Assembly (NCBI GenBank): GCA_965225915.1
Contig: OZ245326.1
Coordinates: 930,001-994,000, forward strand
Reading direction: 5' to 3'
DNA from: JAAXHH01 sp965225915
Lineage (GTDB): Bacteria > JAAXHH01
DNA: 64,000 nt
Shown: piece after piece, positions 34,865 through 43,756 of the stretch
How the letters are laid out: every line of letters begins with the position of its first letter
How positions within the stretch are numbered: the first letter of the stretch is position 1
Position numbers and translations under genes: made by a program
The notes under the pieces: model-generated
Told to the model about the DNA's origin: nothing
The model's database searches: none
The model's input: the letters and a program-made list of their open reading frames with translations, nothing else

Positions 34865-35206
34865 TCAGATCTGCTCTCCGCCGTCCGGTCCGTAGAAGAT
34901 GACCCAGGTCTTCATCGATTTGCCGAAATCCAGAAACCGGTGCTCGACCCCTGCGGGGACAAAGAAGAAATCTCCTGCCTGGAACGGCACGACCTCTCCA
35001 TCCATCTCGAAATCTCCCTTCCCTTCCACGATCACGTAACATTCGTCCCGCCGATGTGGCGTCTGGTCATCCACCGTGCCGGGCAGATACAATTCGATCT
35101 GCAGTTCGCCGCGCTCCAGGGCGACGAAGAACCGGTCACCGTTCGGCGCGGGGATCTTCGCCGCGATCTCCTCCGGGGTCAGCTTTCTGCACTCGTTTCT
35201 TTCCAT
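34865..35206 (-). CDS. Cupin-domain protein
   Basis: This 113-residue single cupin has motif 1 PHRRDECYVIVEGKGDFEMDG and motif 2 FVPAGVEHRFLDFG, with one or two metal-ligand histidines plus Glu. Such small cupins often bind a metal and a sugar or organic acid, or serve as enzymes without other domains. It converges with the channel gene and is divergent from the threonine dehydratase gene. The function is not evident. Confidence 0.8.
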   Translation of the reverse strand: MERNECRKLTPEEIAAKIPAPNGDRFFVALERGELQIELYLPGTVDDQTPHRRDECYVIVEGKGDFEMDGEVVPFQAGDFFFVPAGVEHRFLDFGKSMKTWVIFYGPDGGEQI

Positions 35207-35428
35207 GGTTCCATTCCCTATTGTTCTTGCGTCTCCATGGTCTCGTTACTACTTTCGCCAGCATGCGTGAGTCTGGATCAATAACGACAGATACCACCAA
35301 TATCACAAATACCAGATCATACCGTCAATCTATCCCGGGGATGGCCTTTTTCAAACATAACTTTCTTACTTCGAATCCACCGGTGACCGTTCACGCGGCA
35401 TAACCCGGTCCTACTCCTGGAGCACTCC

Positions 35429-36406
35429 ATGCCAACTCATCCCACGCTCCTTGATATCGTCAAGGCACGACGGTTGCTCGACAATTACCTTGCGCCGCCT
35501 CCGATGTACCGATCGGCCGGGTTCAGCGAAACGCTTGACCTGGAACTCCACGTCAAGTACGAGAATTTCCAGCCCATCCGCTCGTTCAAGGTGCGAGGCG
35601 GTCTGTACACCATGTCCCTACTCGACGAAGCGCAGCGCGCCCGCGGCGTCACTACGGCGTCCACCGGCAACCACGGACAGGGCATCGCTTTCGGGGGTGG
35701 CGCGCTGGGCGTGCCTGTCACGGTGGTCGTTCCGCATGGAACGCCCGACGTGAAGAGCGACGCCATCCGACGCCTGGGTGCCGAATTGGTCGTCCACGGC
35801 GAAACGATCGCCGACGGATTTGAACGGTCCCGCCAGATCTCGGCGGAAACGGGTATGGTGTACATCGAGGACGGGGAAGATTTCGGCCTCATGGCCGGCG
35901 CGGGCACCATCGGGCTGGAGATCATGGAGGACCTTCCCGACGCCGACGCGGTTGTGCTGCCCGTGGGCGGCGGCAACCTGATCGCGGGAGTGGGAACAGC
36001 GATCAAGGCTATAAATCCGGGTGTGCGCCTCATCGGCGTCCAGGCGTCCAATGCGCCGTCGGTCTACCGGTCCTGGCAGGAAGGGCGGACGGTGACCACC
36101 GAGTCCTGCGACACCTTTGCCGGGGGCCTGGCAACGACCTACCCAGGTGGACTGGCGTTCGACGTGCTGAAAGACCTGGTCGACGAGATGCACCTCGTCA
36201 CCGAAGAAGAGATGAAAGGGGCAATCCCCGTCGTCCTCGAACACACCGGTTTCATCGCGGAAGGCGCAGCCGCGGCGGTATTTGCCCTGTGCATGCGCGA
36301 GGCTTCATCGTGGCGGGGAAAACGCGTCGCCACGCTTTTCAGCGGCGGGAACCTGGGAATGGACGGCGTGCGGGAGATGATCCAGAACCTCCCTGGCGGA
36401 GCATAA
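35429..36406 (+). CDS. Threonine/serine dehydratase-family PLP enzyme
   Basis: The PLP lysine is Lys54 in IRSFKVRGG. Other conserved parts are ASTGNHGQGIAFGG, the cofactor phosphate loop VLPVGGGNLIAG and SGGNLGMDG near the end. At 325 residues it lacks the regulatory ACT domain of biosynthetic IlvA, so it is of the catabolic or racemase type. It deaminates threonine, serine or hydroxyaspartate. It starts at ATG 35429 after ggagc and is followed by the TPP-enzyme gene 80 bases later, possibly in one transcript. Confidence 0.9.
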   Translation: MPTHPTLLDIVKARRLLDNYLAPPPMYRSAGFSETLDLELHVKYENFQPIRSFKVRGGLYTMSLLDEAQRARGVTTASTGNHGQGIAFGGGALGVPVTVVVPHGTPDVKSDAIRRLGAELVVHGETIADGFERSRQISAETGMVYIEDGEDFGLMAGAGTIGLEIMEDLPDADAVVLPVGGGNLIAGVGTAIKAINPGVRLIGVQASNAPSVYRSWQEGRTVTTESCDTFAGGLATTYPGGLAFDVLKDLVDEMHLVTEEEMKGAIPVVLEHTGFIAEGAAAAVFALCMREASSWRGKRVATLFSGGNLGMDGVREMIQNLPGGA

Positions 36407-36486
36407 CGAATCCCATCTGCCTGTCTCGGAACAAACGCTCGTACACAACCCTACCTACCTGATTGTTTTTATTGAGGAGTCATGAC

Positions 36487-38121
36487 ATGAACGTTGCCCA
36501 AGCGGTTGCCCAGGTGTTGAAGCGGGAGGGCGTCGAGTATCTCTTCGCGTACCCGGTAAATCCCCTGATTGAATCCGCCGCCGAACTGGATATCCGCACG
36601 GTGATCGTGCGCCAGGAGCGCATCGGGCTCCACATGGCGGACGCGATCAGCCGGATGTCATCCGGGCGCAAGATCGGCGTATTCTGCATGCAGAGCGGGC
36701 CGGGTACGGAGAACGCCTACGGGGGCGTGGCACAGGCCTTCGGCGAATCGGCGCCCATCGTGGTGCTCCCCATGGGTCACCCAAGAAAAACCGCCCAATT
36801 ATCGCCGAATTTCCACGCCTATCTCAACTTCCAGCATATCACGAAATCCTGTGAATACCTCGTGCTTCCCGAAACCGTGCCGGAGGTCATGCGCAGGGCG
36901 TTCACCCAGGTAAGAAACGGGCGGCCCGGTCCGGCACTGGTCGAGATCCCCACTGACCTTTTCGACGAAGAGGTGCCGGAACCGCTGGACTACCGGCCGA
37001 CCCCGTCCGTGCGCGTCGGACCCGATCCGGACGCGCTCCGCGAAGCCGCCGAGGCCCTGGTCGCCGGACAGCGGCCGGTTATCTACGCCGGCCAGGGAGT
37101 GCATTACGCACAGGCCTGGCCCGAGTTGAAGCAACTGGCCGAACTGCTCGAAGCCCCGGTGACCACCAGCCTGGGGGGCAAGAGCGCCTTTCCGGAAACC
37201 CATCCCCTTTCCCTGGGATCGGGGGGACGGTCGATTCCGGAGCCCGTTCACGTCTTCCTGCAAGAGGCCGACGTGATTTTCGGCATCGGGTGCAGCTTCA
37301 CCCGGACGAACTTCGGGGTAACGATGCCCGAGGGCAAGACCTACATCCACGGCACGCTGGATCCGGGAGATATCAACAAGGCCGTGGAAGCGGCCTATCC
37401 CATCGTGGGCGATGCCGCACTCATCCTCAGGGCCCTGATCGACGAGGTTTCGGACCGGTTGAAGAACAAACCCCGCGGAAGATACGAAGGCGTCGTGGGA
37501 GAGATACGGACGATCCGGCAGCGCTGGATGAAAGCGTGGATGCCGAAACTCAAGGATGCCTCTACACCCTTCTCACCGTACCGGGTCATCGGCGACATGC
37601 TGGACACGGTCGACCTCGACCGGACGATCATCACCCACGACGCGGGCAGTCCCCGCGACCAGTTGACCCCCTTCTGGACCTCGACTACACCCCTGAGCTA
37701 CATCGGCTGGGGCAAGACCACCCAACTCGGCTACGGGCTCGGCCTGGCCATGGGCGCGAAACTGGCCCACCCGGACAGGCTCTGTATCAACGTGTGGGGC
37801 GACGCGGCCATCGGGTTCACGGGCATGGACTTCGAAACGGCCGTGCGTGAACGCATTCCCATCCTCTCCGTCCTGTTCAACAACCACTCCATGGCCATCG
37901 AGATTCCCATCATGCCCACATCGCAGGCGAAGTACCACGCGACCGACATATCGGGAAACTACGCCATGATGGCGGAAGCCTTCGGCGGCTACGGTGAACG
38001 GGTCGAATCTCCGGAAGAGATCATCCCGGCACTGAAAAGAGGCATTCGTAAGACGGAAGAAGGCGTGCCGGCACTGCTTGAATTCATGACCAGCAAGGAA
38101 ATCGACTTTTCAATCTTCTGA
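36487..38121 (+). CDS. Thiamine pyrophosphate-dependent enzyme (acetolactate synthase-like)
   Basis: The N-terminal domain has VRQERIGLHMADAISRMSSG, with the catalytic glutamate at residue 44, and QSGPGTENAYGGVAQAFGESAPIVVLP. The C-terminal TPP-binding motif is INVWGDAAIGFTGMDFETAVRERIPILSVLFNN. At 545 residues it is the length of the acetohydroxy-acid synthase/oxalyl-CoA decarboxylase superfamily, but the substrate is unclear. The ATG at 36487 follows gaggag; the frame extends to TTG 36463. Its 3' end overlaps the ThiO-like gene by 12 bases. Confidence 0.88.
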   Translation: MNVAQAVAQVLKREGVEYLFAYPVNPLIESAAELDIRTVIVRQERIGLHMADAISRMSSGRKIGVFCMQSGPGTENAYGGVAQAFGESAPIVVLPMGHPRKTAQLSPNFHAYLNFQHITKSCEYLVLPETVPEVMRRAFTQVRNGRPGPALVEIPTDLFDEEVPEPLDYRPTPSVRVGPDPDALREAAEALVAGQRPVIYAGQGVHYAQAWPELKQLAELLEAPVTTSLGGKSAFPETHPLSLGSGGRSIPEPVHVFLQEADVIFGIGCSFTRTNFGVTMPEGKTYIHGTLDPGDINKAVEAAYPIVGDAALILRALIDEVSDRLKNKPRGRYEGVVGEIRTIRQRWMKAWMPKLKDASTPFSPYRVIGDMLDTVDLDRTIITHDAGSPRDQLTPFWTSTTPLSYIGWGKTTQLGYGLGLAMGAKLAHPDRLCINVWGDAAIGFTGMDFETAVRERIPILSVLFNNHSMAIEIPIMPTSQAKYHATDISGNYAMMAEAFGGYGERVESPEEIIPALKRGIRKTEEGVPALLEFMTSKEIDFSIF

Positions 38122-39300
38122 ATCGTTCCCTGGTTCAGTAACTGATTTCGCTTCTGATTCGTTCCGCGTTGCCGATTCGTTCCGCGTTGCCTTCTTGCCG
38201 AAACGATCCAACAGGAACGGGGTCATGGCCGTCGGCACCGCGCCGGTGGACAGGTAATCCGCGATCAGGAGGCCGGTGACCGGCGCAAGGAGTATGCCGT
38301 TGCGGTAGTGGCCGGTGGCGAGGACGAGGTGTTCCAGGCCCGCCGGTCCGAGTATCGGTTTGCCGTCCTTCGACATGGGACGCAGTCCCGCCCAGGTCTC
38401 TACAACGGGCGCACCAGCCAGGCCGGGCGCCATGCGGAGTCCCTCCTTCATCACGGCGGACAGGCCACCGGCCGTCACGGTGGTGTCGAATCCGGTCTTC
38501 TCTACCGTGGCGCCCAGCAGCACGCGGCCATCGCGGCGAGGCACGACGTACTGGCCCCGCCCGTTAATGACCCGGCGCAGGGGAGTCAGGGCGCTTCCGT
38601 CGACGCAGACCATCTGGCCGCGCACCGGCTGCACCGGCGGCGGCAGGCCAGGTATCCAGTTCATCAAGCCGGACCACGCGCCCGCCGCGATGATGACCCG
38701 GTCCGCCCCGATACGTCCGCCGGGCAGGACGACCCCGGCCGCCCGGTTTCTGCGAACGATGAGGTCGACGACCGGTTCACCTATGCGAAATTCCCCTCCG
38801 CGGCCTTTAACCGCCTCGACCAGGGCCTGCACCAGGCGCCTGTTTTCCACCTGGTGCATCCCTTCGAACAGTAAGGCGCACCTGGTGTCGGGCGAAAGCA
38901 TGGGTTCAAGCGCGCGGACTTCTTCACCCGAGAGGCGTTCGACCGGAAGGCCCAGTTCCTGCTGGTGACGGTATCGCTTGGCCAGTTCTTCGGATTCCTC
39001 GTCGTCGAAGGCGACCTGCAATCCTCCATCGGTCCGGTATTCGACGTCGATACCGGTCTCTTCCAGGAGATGGGCGGACCACTCGGCGAACATGTCCCGG
39101 CTAGCCAGGCACAGGTCCAGGTAGGGTCGATACCAGGGAAGGGCGCCCTGGGGTGCCAGTACGCCCGCGGAGGCCCAGGAGGCGCCCCTGCCCGGTTGGC
39201 CCGGATCCACGAGGATTACCCGCGTCCCCCGGCAGAGCAGTTCATGGGCGATGGCCAGGCCGATCACGCCCGCACCCACGATCACCGTGTCCGTTTTCAT
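38110..39300 (-). CDS. FAD-dependent amine/glycine oxidase (ThiO/DAO family)
   Basis: The FAD motif VIVGAGVIGLAIAHELLCRG is at residues 6-25. It is followed by GRGASWASAGVLAPQ, typical of glycine oxidase, and near the end by VETWAGLRPMSKDGKPILGP and GHYRNGILLAP. ThiO converts glycine to iminoacetate for thiamine synthesis or deaminates D-amino acids. No thi genes are adjacent. The C-terminus carries a six-residue duplication (ATRNES twice) from an 18-base tandem repeat at 38156-38191. Confidence 0.85.
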   Translation of the reverse strand: MKTDTVIVGAGVIGLAIAHELLCRGTRVILVDPGQPGRGASWASAGVLAPQGALPWYRPYLDLCLASRDMFAEWSAHLLEETGIDVEYRTDGGLQVAFDDEESEELAKRYRHQQELGLPVERLSGEEVRALEPMLSPDTRCALLFEGMHQVENRRLVQALVEAVKGRGGEFRIGEPVVDLIVRRNRAAGVVLPGGRIGADRVIIAAGAWSGLMNWIPGLPPPVQPVRGQMVCVDGSALTPLRRVINGRGQYVVPRRDGRVLLGATVEKTGFDTTVTAGGLSAVMKEGLRMAPGLAGAPVVETWAGLRPMSKDGKPILGPAGLEHLVLATGHYRNGILLAPVTGLLIADYLSTGAVPTAMTPFLLDRFGKKATRNESATRNESEAKSVTEPGNDSED

Positions 39301-39378
39301 GCTAAAGGTCCAGGTTATTATAAAATCGCGTTTGAAGTTTGATTTTGACCGACATCGACAACCTGTTTCAAAGCTGTT

Positions 39379-40452
39379 TCAGGATATCTCCCCAGGCGAG
39401 ACGGCACGGTGCTCCGCCATGGACCGGTAGGCGGCGTGAACCAACTGTAGCGTCTTCAGGTTATCCCTCCCGTTGGTCTCGGGCAGACGGTCCTGTTCGA
39501 TGGCCGACATCAGTTCGCCCATCGGGCCGATGAAGGAGTCGGGTATCCACCGCTCTTCGAACCGATGATTGATGGTCTTGTTTGGATCGATCCTTCGGCT
39601 CGAATAGGACAAGGTGTCCGGCCGGCCGTGGGGATAGTCGTACAGCAGGCCGAACGTGCCGGCCGCGTATCCTTCCGTACCGTCGATGCGCAGCGTTGCG
39701 AACTGCTCCTCCGTCCAGTTGTTGTGATTGACGGAAACCATGGCGCGGAAGGTGTCCGTGTACTCGAACACCGTGATAGTCCGTGTTTCTCCAACCGGCG
39801 CCTGGCCGGGATAGCCGGCGCCGGACGACCAAACGCGCTCCGGCAGGCCGAAGAGCGAACGCATGCTGTCAAAGTAGTGAATACTGTGGTACCTCAGGTC
39901 GAGTCCCTCGACCGTGAGCACCCAGGGCCAGGCCCGCCATTCGGTCAGGATACTCACGTCGATCACGGCCGAGGCCGGATCGCCCAGTAAACCACGGTTC
40001 AGCAGGGTGCGAGACGCCCTGACAGCCTGGTCCCACCGCATCTGCTGGTTGACGGCCAGCTTTACGCCGCTCGCTTCCGCCATCTCCACGATTTCGATGG
40101 CATCGGCGTAAACATTGGAAAGGGGTTTCTGGCAGAGCAGGTGCTTGCCGGCCGCCGTCGTCTGCCTAACGAGATCCTTCTGGTTCCAGGGTGGAACGGC
40201 GATGTCCACGATTTCCACGGTCGGGTCCTCAAGCAAGGCTTCCACGGAGTCATACACCCTGGACACCTCGAATCTCCGGGCGGTCTGTTCCGCCTTGTCG
40301 CGTTCCATGTCCGTCAGACCGACCACTTTGAACCCCGCCTTGCGATAGGCCGGCAGGTGCGCCGCGTTGACGATCCCGCCCGCTCCGATGATGCCGATAC
40401 CGTAGTCCCGCTTGTTTCCGAGCACGGGCAGATAGTCCAGATCCAGGTTCAT
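39379..40452 (-). CDS. Gfo/Idh/MocA-family NAD(P) oxidoreductase
   Basis: The Rossmann motif GIGIIGAGGIVNAAHLPAYRKAGF is followed by the Gfo/Idh segment CQKPLSNVYADAIEIVEMA, with the EKP-like lysine as QKP, and by LRYHSIHYFDSMRSLFG. Members oxidise or reduce sugars and inositols. The longer frame to 40485 lacks support; the ATG at 40452 has gagggg upstream. The gene is divergent from the membrane peptidase gene. The substrate is not evident. Confidence 0.88.
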   Translation of the reverse strand: MNLDLDYLPVLGNKRDYGIGIIGAGGIVNAAHLPAYRKAGFKVVGLTDMERDKAEQTARRFEVSRVYDSVEALLEDPTVEIVDIAVPPWNQKDLVRQTTAAGKHLLCQKPLSNVYADAIEIVEMAEASGVKLAVNQQMRWDQAVRASRTLLNRGLLGDPASAVIDVSILTEWRAWPWVLTVEGLDLRYHSIHYFDSMRSLFGLPERVWSSGAGYPGQAPVGETRTITVFEYTDTFRAMVSVNHNNWTEEQFATLRIDGTEGYAAGTFGLLYDYPHGRPDTLSYSSRRIDPNKTINHRFEERWIPDSFIGPMGELMSAIEQDRLPETNGRDNLKTLQLVHAAYRSMAEHRAVSPGEIS

Positions 40453-40769
40453 GCCGTGTCCCCTCTTGTTGTTTAGTCGATTCAAATTACATCCAGATCG
40501 CCGGGATGCATTGCTCCCAAAACGCAGATATAAATGTCACCGTGAAAGCTCTTATACTTTTAACCCTTAACGCATTTATATTACGGACGCACGGCACGGT
40601 CCGACAGGAAAATCACTTCAAATACGCTGGCCTGAGGAGGCATCCGGGCGTATCATTCACAGCGAACGCAGCGCGGGCAGCTCTTCGACTCGCGGGCCAT
40701 CAGGATCGGTGTGCGGTGCCCACTCATTCCTGTGCGTGAAGAATGGGCGTACTACGACGGGGTCCTCCC
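40453..40769. other. Intergenic region between divergent genes
   Basis: The 317 bases separate the Gfo/Idh gene (minus) and the membrane metalloprotease gene (plus). They are locally A+T-rich around 40540-40590, where promoters would be expected, but I see no clear -35/-10 pair, RNA gene or protein-coding frame. Confidence 0.4.
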
Positions 40770-43085
40770 ATGAACCTGAACGATCGTCTCATCGCAAATC
40801 CACTGCGCGGCAGGCCGTTTCTGGCCGCTACCGCGGTACTGACGGCGGTGGCCCTGGCGATGACGCAGCTGCCCCTTGTGGGCGATCTCGGGTTCGAGTT
40901 TGCGGTCCTGACTGCCTTCATCGCCACCTTCGCCACGGGTTCAATGACAATCCACCTCGTGGTCGCGTGGCGACTTTCCCACGGCAAAGTAACCACCCTT
41001 TCGACTCTGCTTGCCACACTCTTCGGCCTTTCGCTTTCGACGCTCCTCCTGCCTCTGATCGTGATGTTAGTGAAGAACTGGATAAGCGGTTTCTGCAACG
41101 TGCCTGAAGGTCTCGCTTTCTACCTGTTGCTGCCCGCCATCACCGTCCTGTGGTCGACCTCGGTCGCATCGCTCTGTGCGCTGGCAACCAAAAGAAAACT
41201 GCACGCCACGCTGCTCTTTCTCGCGGTCATGTCAGTCTCGATCGGCATAAGCGTATATCGCCTGGCGACCCAGCCGCCCGTATTCGTCTACAACCCGATC
41301 ATCGGGTACTTCCCGGGTCCGATCTACGATGAAGTGGTCGTCATTACATCGACGCTGCTCGCGGCGCGGGGGATCGTGCTCGTCAGCGTCCTGGCGATGG
41401 TCGCCGTACTGCACGCCTGTTTCGACCCTGCGACCAGGAAGATCCGACCGTCGCTGTTCCTAGCCTTCGATGGCAGGAAGCCGGACGGGAGGCGGATCGT
41501 GACGCGCGTTCTTTTCCTGGTGTGCCTGGCGGTTCTGGCGGCGGCTTACGTCTACCGCGCACCGCTCGGCATCGTCATTGACCGGGAGCACATCCAGCAG
41601 ACTCTCGGGGGACACAAGCGAACCGCCCACTTCGACATCTACTACGACCTGAAGGCCGAAACCGCCCGGAATATTGAGCTCATTGCACGGGAACACGAGT
41701 ATCAACTGGCCGTCATCGCCGAATACCTGGAAGTGTCGTCCCCGTCGACGCGCATCGCGTCCTACATCTATGCAAATGCGGACCAGAAGAAGCGGCTTAT
41801 GGGCGCCCGGCATACGTCCATGGAACGCCCGGGCTCGGATGAAATGCACCTCAACAACGCGCGGTTTCCCCATCCCGTGTTAAAGCATGAACTGGTTCAC
41901 GTCCTGTCCGCTTCCTTCGGAAACGCGCTGTACGGCGGCAGTTACTGGATGGGTTTCCACGAAGGCCTGGCCGTGGCGGTCGACTGGCCGGACTCGCCCA
42001 TGAATCCACACGAGTGGAGCCGCGCCATGCGGGAGCTTGATCTCGCGCCGCCCCTGGAGAACCTCCTCGGCACGGCGGGATTCTGGTCGGCCGCGTCCTC
42101 GCGCAGCTACACACTCTGTGGTTCGTTCGTCCGTTTCCTGATCGAACGATACGGACTATCCTCCTTCAAGCAGGCCTTCCCGAACGGCAGCGTCGAGGAA
42201 ACCTATGGGCGGGGACCGGGGGAGCTGATTGCCGAGTGGGAAGCGTTCGTGGATGGAATTGAATTGCGGGAAGACGACCTTCGCTCCGCCCGCCAGCGGT
42301 TTAATCGTCCCGCCATCTTCAGCCGCCACTGCCCCCACGAAGTGGCGGCGCTGAACGACCAGGCGTGGCAAACCTTCGGCGCACGCCGGTATGCCGAGGC
42401 CGTGGGCAGTTTCGAAAGCGCCCTGGCCCTGGAGCCGAAAAACTCTTCCTCCCTGAGGGGTTTGCTGTACGCGACCTTTCGGCTGGGGGACTACGAACGT
42501 ACCGAAAAGGTCGCCGCCCGTCTGATCGACCGTCCCGACCAGGTCGTCGGACTGCTGGCGGACGCCCACCTGGTTCGCGGTGATATGGCGTGGAAACTGG
42601 GGAGACTCGAAGATGCCCGGCGGAGTTTCGGCGCGGTCGCGGAATTACATGCGTCGGAAGAAATGGCACGCGCCGCGAACATCCGGCTGGACGCCCTCGA
42701 CCGGGAACCCGTGCGGGACACGATCATGGCCTACCTGACGGCCGAGGGAGCCCGGTGGAGCCTGGTCCTATCCGTCCGCGACGCAGTTGGCCTGGCGCCA
42801 GAATACGCGGCGGGTTACTACCTCATTGGACGCTGGTTGTTCCTCGCCGAATCCTATGACCAGGCATTGACCTACCTGTCGAAAGCGGAAACGCTCGGAC
42901 TGCCCGGCGACCTGCTGCGCCGGGAAAATCTGCGCCTGGCGGCATTGTGCCAGTTTTACATGAAGGATTACGAGCGGTCGGCCGAGACCTTCGGACGCCT
43001 GGCGGCGCTAGCCGGCCCGGGCGGCATGGCGCGTACATCGGAAGCGTGGATCGAAAGGTGCCGGTGGTTCCAGGAAAGCGAATGA
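40770..43085 (+). CDS. Polytopic membrane protein with HExxH metalloprotease-like and TPR domains
   Basis: The first 270 residues hold about six to eight hydrophobic segments. They are followed by an extracytoplasmic gluzincin-like domain with KHELVHVLSASFG (HExxH, about residues 373-377) and GFHEGLA supplying the third ligand Glu at about 398. The C-terminal third has TPR-like repeats (LNDQAWQTFGARRYAEAVGSFESALALEPKNSSSL and further). This architecture suggests a membrane-anchored zinc protease or sensor. ATG 40770 is preferred over 40743. Substrates are unknown, but the motif is intact. Confidence 0.75.
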   Translation: MNLNDRLIANPLRGRPFLAATAVLTAVALAMTQLPLVGDLGFEFAVLTAFIATFATGSMTIHLVVAWRLSHGKVTTLSTLLATLFGLSLSTLLLPLIVMLVKNWISGFCNVPEGLAFYLLLPAITVLWSTSVASLCALATKRKLHATLLFLAVMSVSIGISVYRLATQPPVFVYNPIIGYFPGPIYDEVVVITSTLLAARGIVLVSVLAMVAVLHACFDPATRKIRPSLFLAFDGRKPDGRRIVTRVLFLVCLAVLAAAYVYRAPLGIVIDREHIQQTLGGHKRTAHFDIYYDLKAETARNIELIAREHEYQLAVIAEYLEVSSPSTRIASYIYANADQKKRLMGARHTSMERPGSDEMHLNNARFPHPVLKHELVHVLSASFGNALYGGSYWMGFHEGLAVAVDWPDSPMNPHEWSRAMRELDLAPPLENLLGTAGFWSAASSRSYTLCGSFVRFLIERYGLSSFKQAFPNGSVEETYGRGPGELIAEWEAFVDGIELREDDLRSARQRFNRPAIFSRHCPHEVAALNDQAWQTFGARRYAEAVGSFESALALEPKNSSSLRGLLYATFRLGDYERTEKVAARLIDRPDQVVGLLADAHLVRGDMAWKLGRLEDARRSFGAVAELHASEEMARAANIRLDALDREPVRDTIMAYLTAEGARWSLVLSVRDAVGLAPEYAAGYYLIGRWLFLAESYDQALTYLSKAETLGLPGDLLRRENLRLAALCQFYMKDYERSAETFGRLAALAGPGGMARTSEAWIERCRWFQESE

Positions 43086-43095
43086 TCTCCGCGGT

Positions 43096-43614
43096 TTACC
43101 ATCCTGATATGGACTGGTTCAGGATCTCTTCTGCCATCTTTTCTATAGCGAGTTCAATGGCCGGTTCCCGGTCGATATCCGAACCCGTATCTAACGCGTA
43201 ATCGCCGAAGGTCCGCAGTTGCCTTTCCTCCCAGATAACTTCCCGATTTTCCACAGTTTCGAAACGCACGTCCACCTCGATCCAGAGGCGCACTTCCCGG
43301 GCCATTGTTCCCTCGGAAAAGGCCACGGACTCCTCTTGGATATCCGTAATCGTACCAATGATGACTGCATCCGCCTGCCGCATGTCTACGATCCGGTATT
43401 GGCCATTGGTCAGAAACAGTTCGATAACCGCGTCCGTCAGTGGCTCCTGGATACCTGTCTCCACGGTGTTGTTCTCGAAAAGTGGAATGACCACGTTCCG
43501 GATGTTTCCCGACCGGGATCCCTGCGAAGTGGAGTAGTAGCATGCCGGGATCACCAACATGAAACAAAGAAAGGCAGCCAGAAAGAAGATGGGGTTCCTC
43601 CGTGGTTCACGCAT
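43096..43614 (-). CDS. lptE: LptE-like LPS assembly lipoprotein
   Basis: This 172-residue protein has a lipoprotein signal peptide with lipobox VIPAC (C25) and the LptE pattern: NVVIPLFENNTVETGIQEPLTDAVIELFL, DAVIIGTITDIQEES and WIEVDVRFET. LptE plugs the LptD beta-barrel in the outer membrane. The C-terminus ends IEKMAEEILNQSISGW, as in distant LptE relatives. It points to a diderm host. It converges tail to tail with the HExxH gene (10-base gap). Confidence 0.75.
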   Translation of the reverse strand: MREPRRNPIFFLAAFLCFMLVIPACYYSTSQGSRSGNIRNVVIPLFENNTVETGIQEPLTDAVIELFLTNGQYRIVDMRQADAVIIGTITDIQEESVAFSEGTMAREVRLWIEVDVRFETVENREVIWEERQLRTFGDYALDTGSDIDREPAIELAIEKMAEEILNQSISGW

Positions 43615-43670
43615 GCCCTTTCTCCTGATTAGGCGCAGCGCACAGGTGCGCTGTACATATGGACTCGTGG

Positions 43671-43756
43671 CATCAGTAGATGCGGCGCTTTGTCACGCCC
43701 AACGCTTCAGTACGCACGGCGCATTTTACGCCCAACGCTTCAGTACACGCGGCGCA
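43671..43756. repeat. Tandem repeat with 33-bp period at the end of the SpoIID gene
   Basis: About 2.6 copies of a 33-base unit occur. ACGCCCAACGCTTCAGTA is found at 43695 and 43728, and a degenerate first part (ATCAGTAGATGCGGCGC) at about 43671. The last copy runs into the C-terminal codons of the SpoIID gene (ending RGIDLRRVY). A seven-pair hairpin (43636-43653) lies just upstream. It looks like duplication of the gene's 3' end. Confidence 0.65.

Noticed and set aside
40506..40739. 77-residue plus-strand ORF in the intergenic region
   Set aside because: No ribosome site or recognisable sequence was found, and it lies in the divergent promoter region.
43671..43756. CRISPR array
   Set aside because: The units are directly adjacent without spacers, and no cas genes are nearby.
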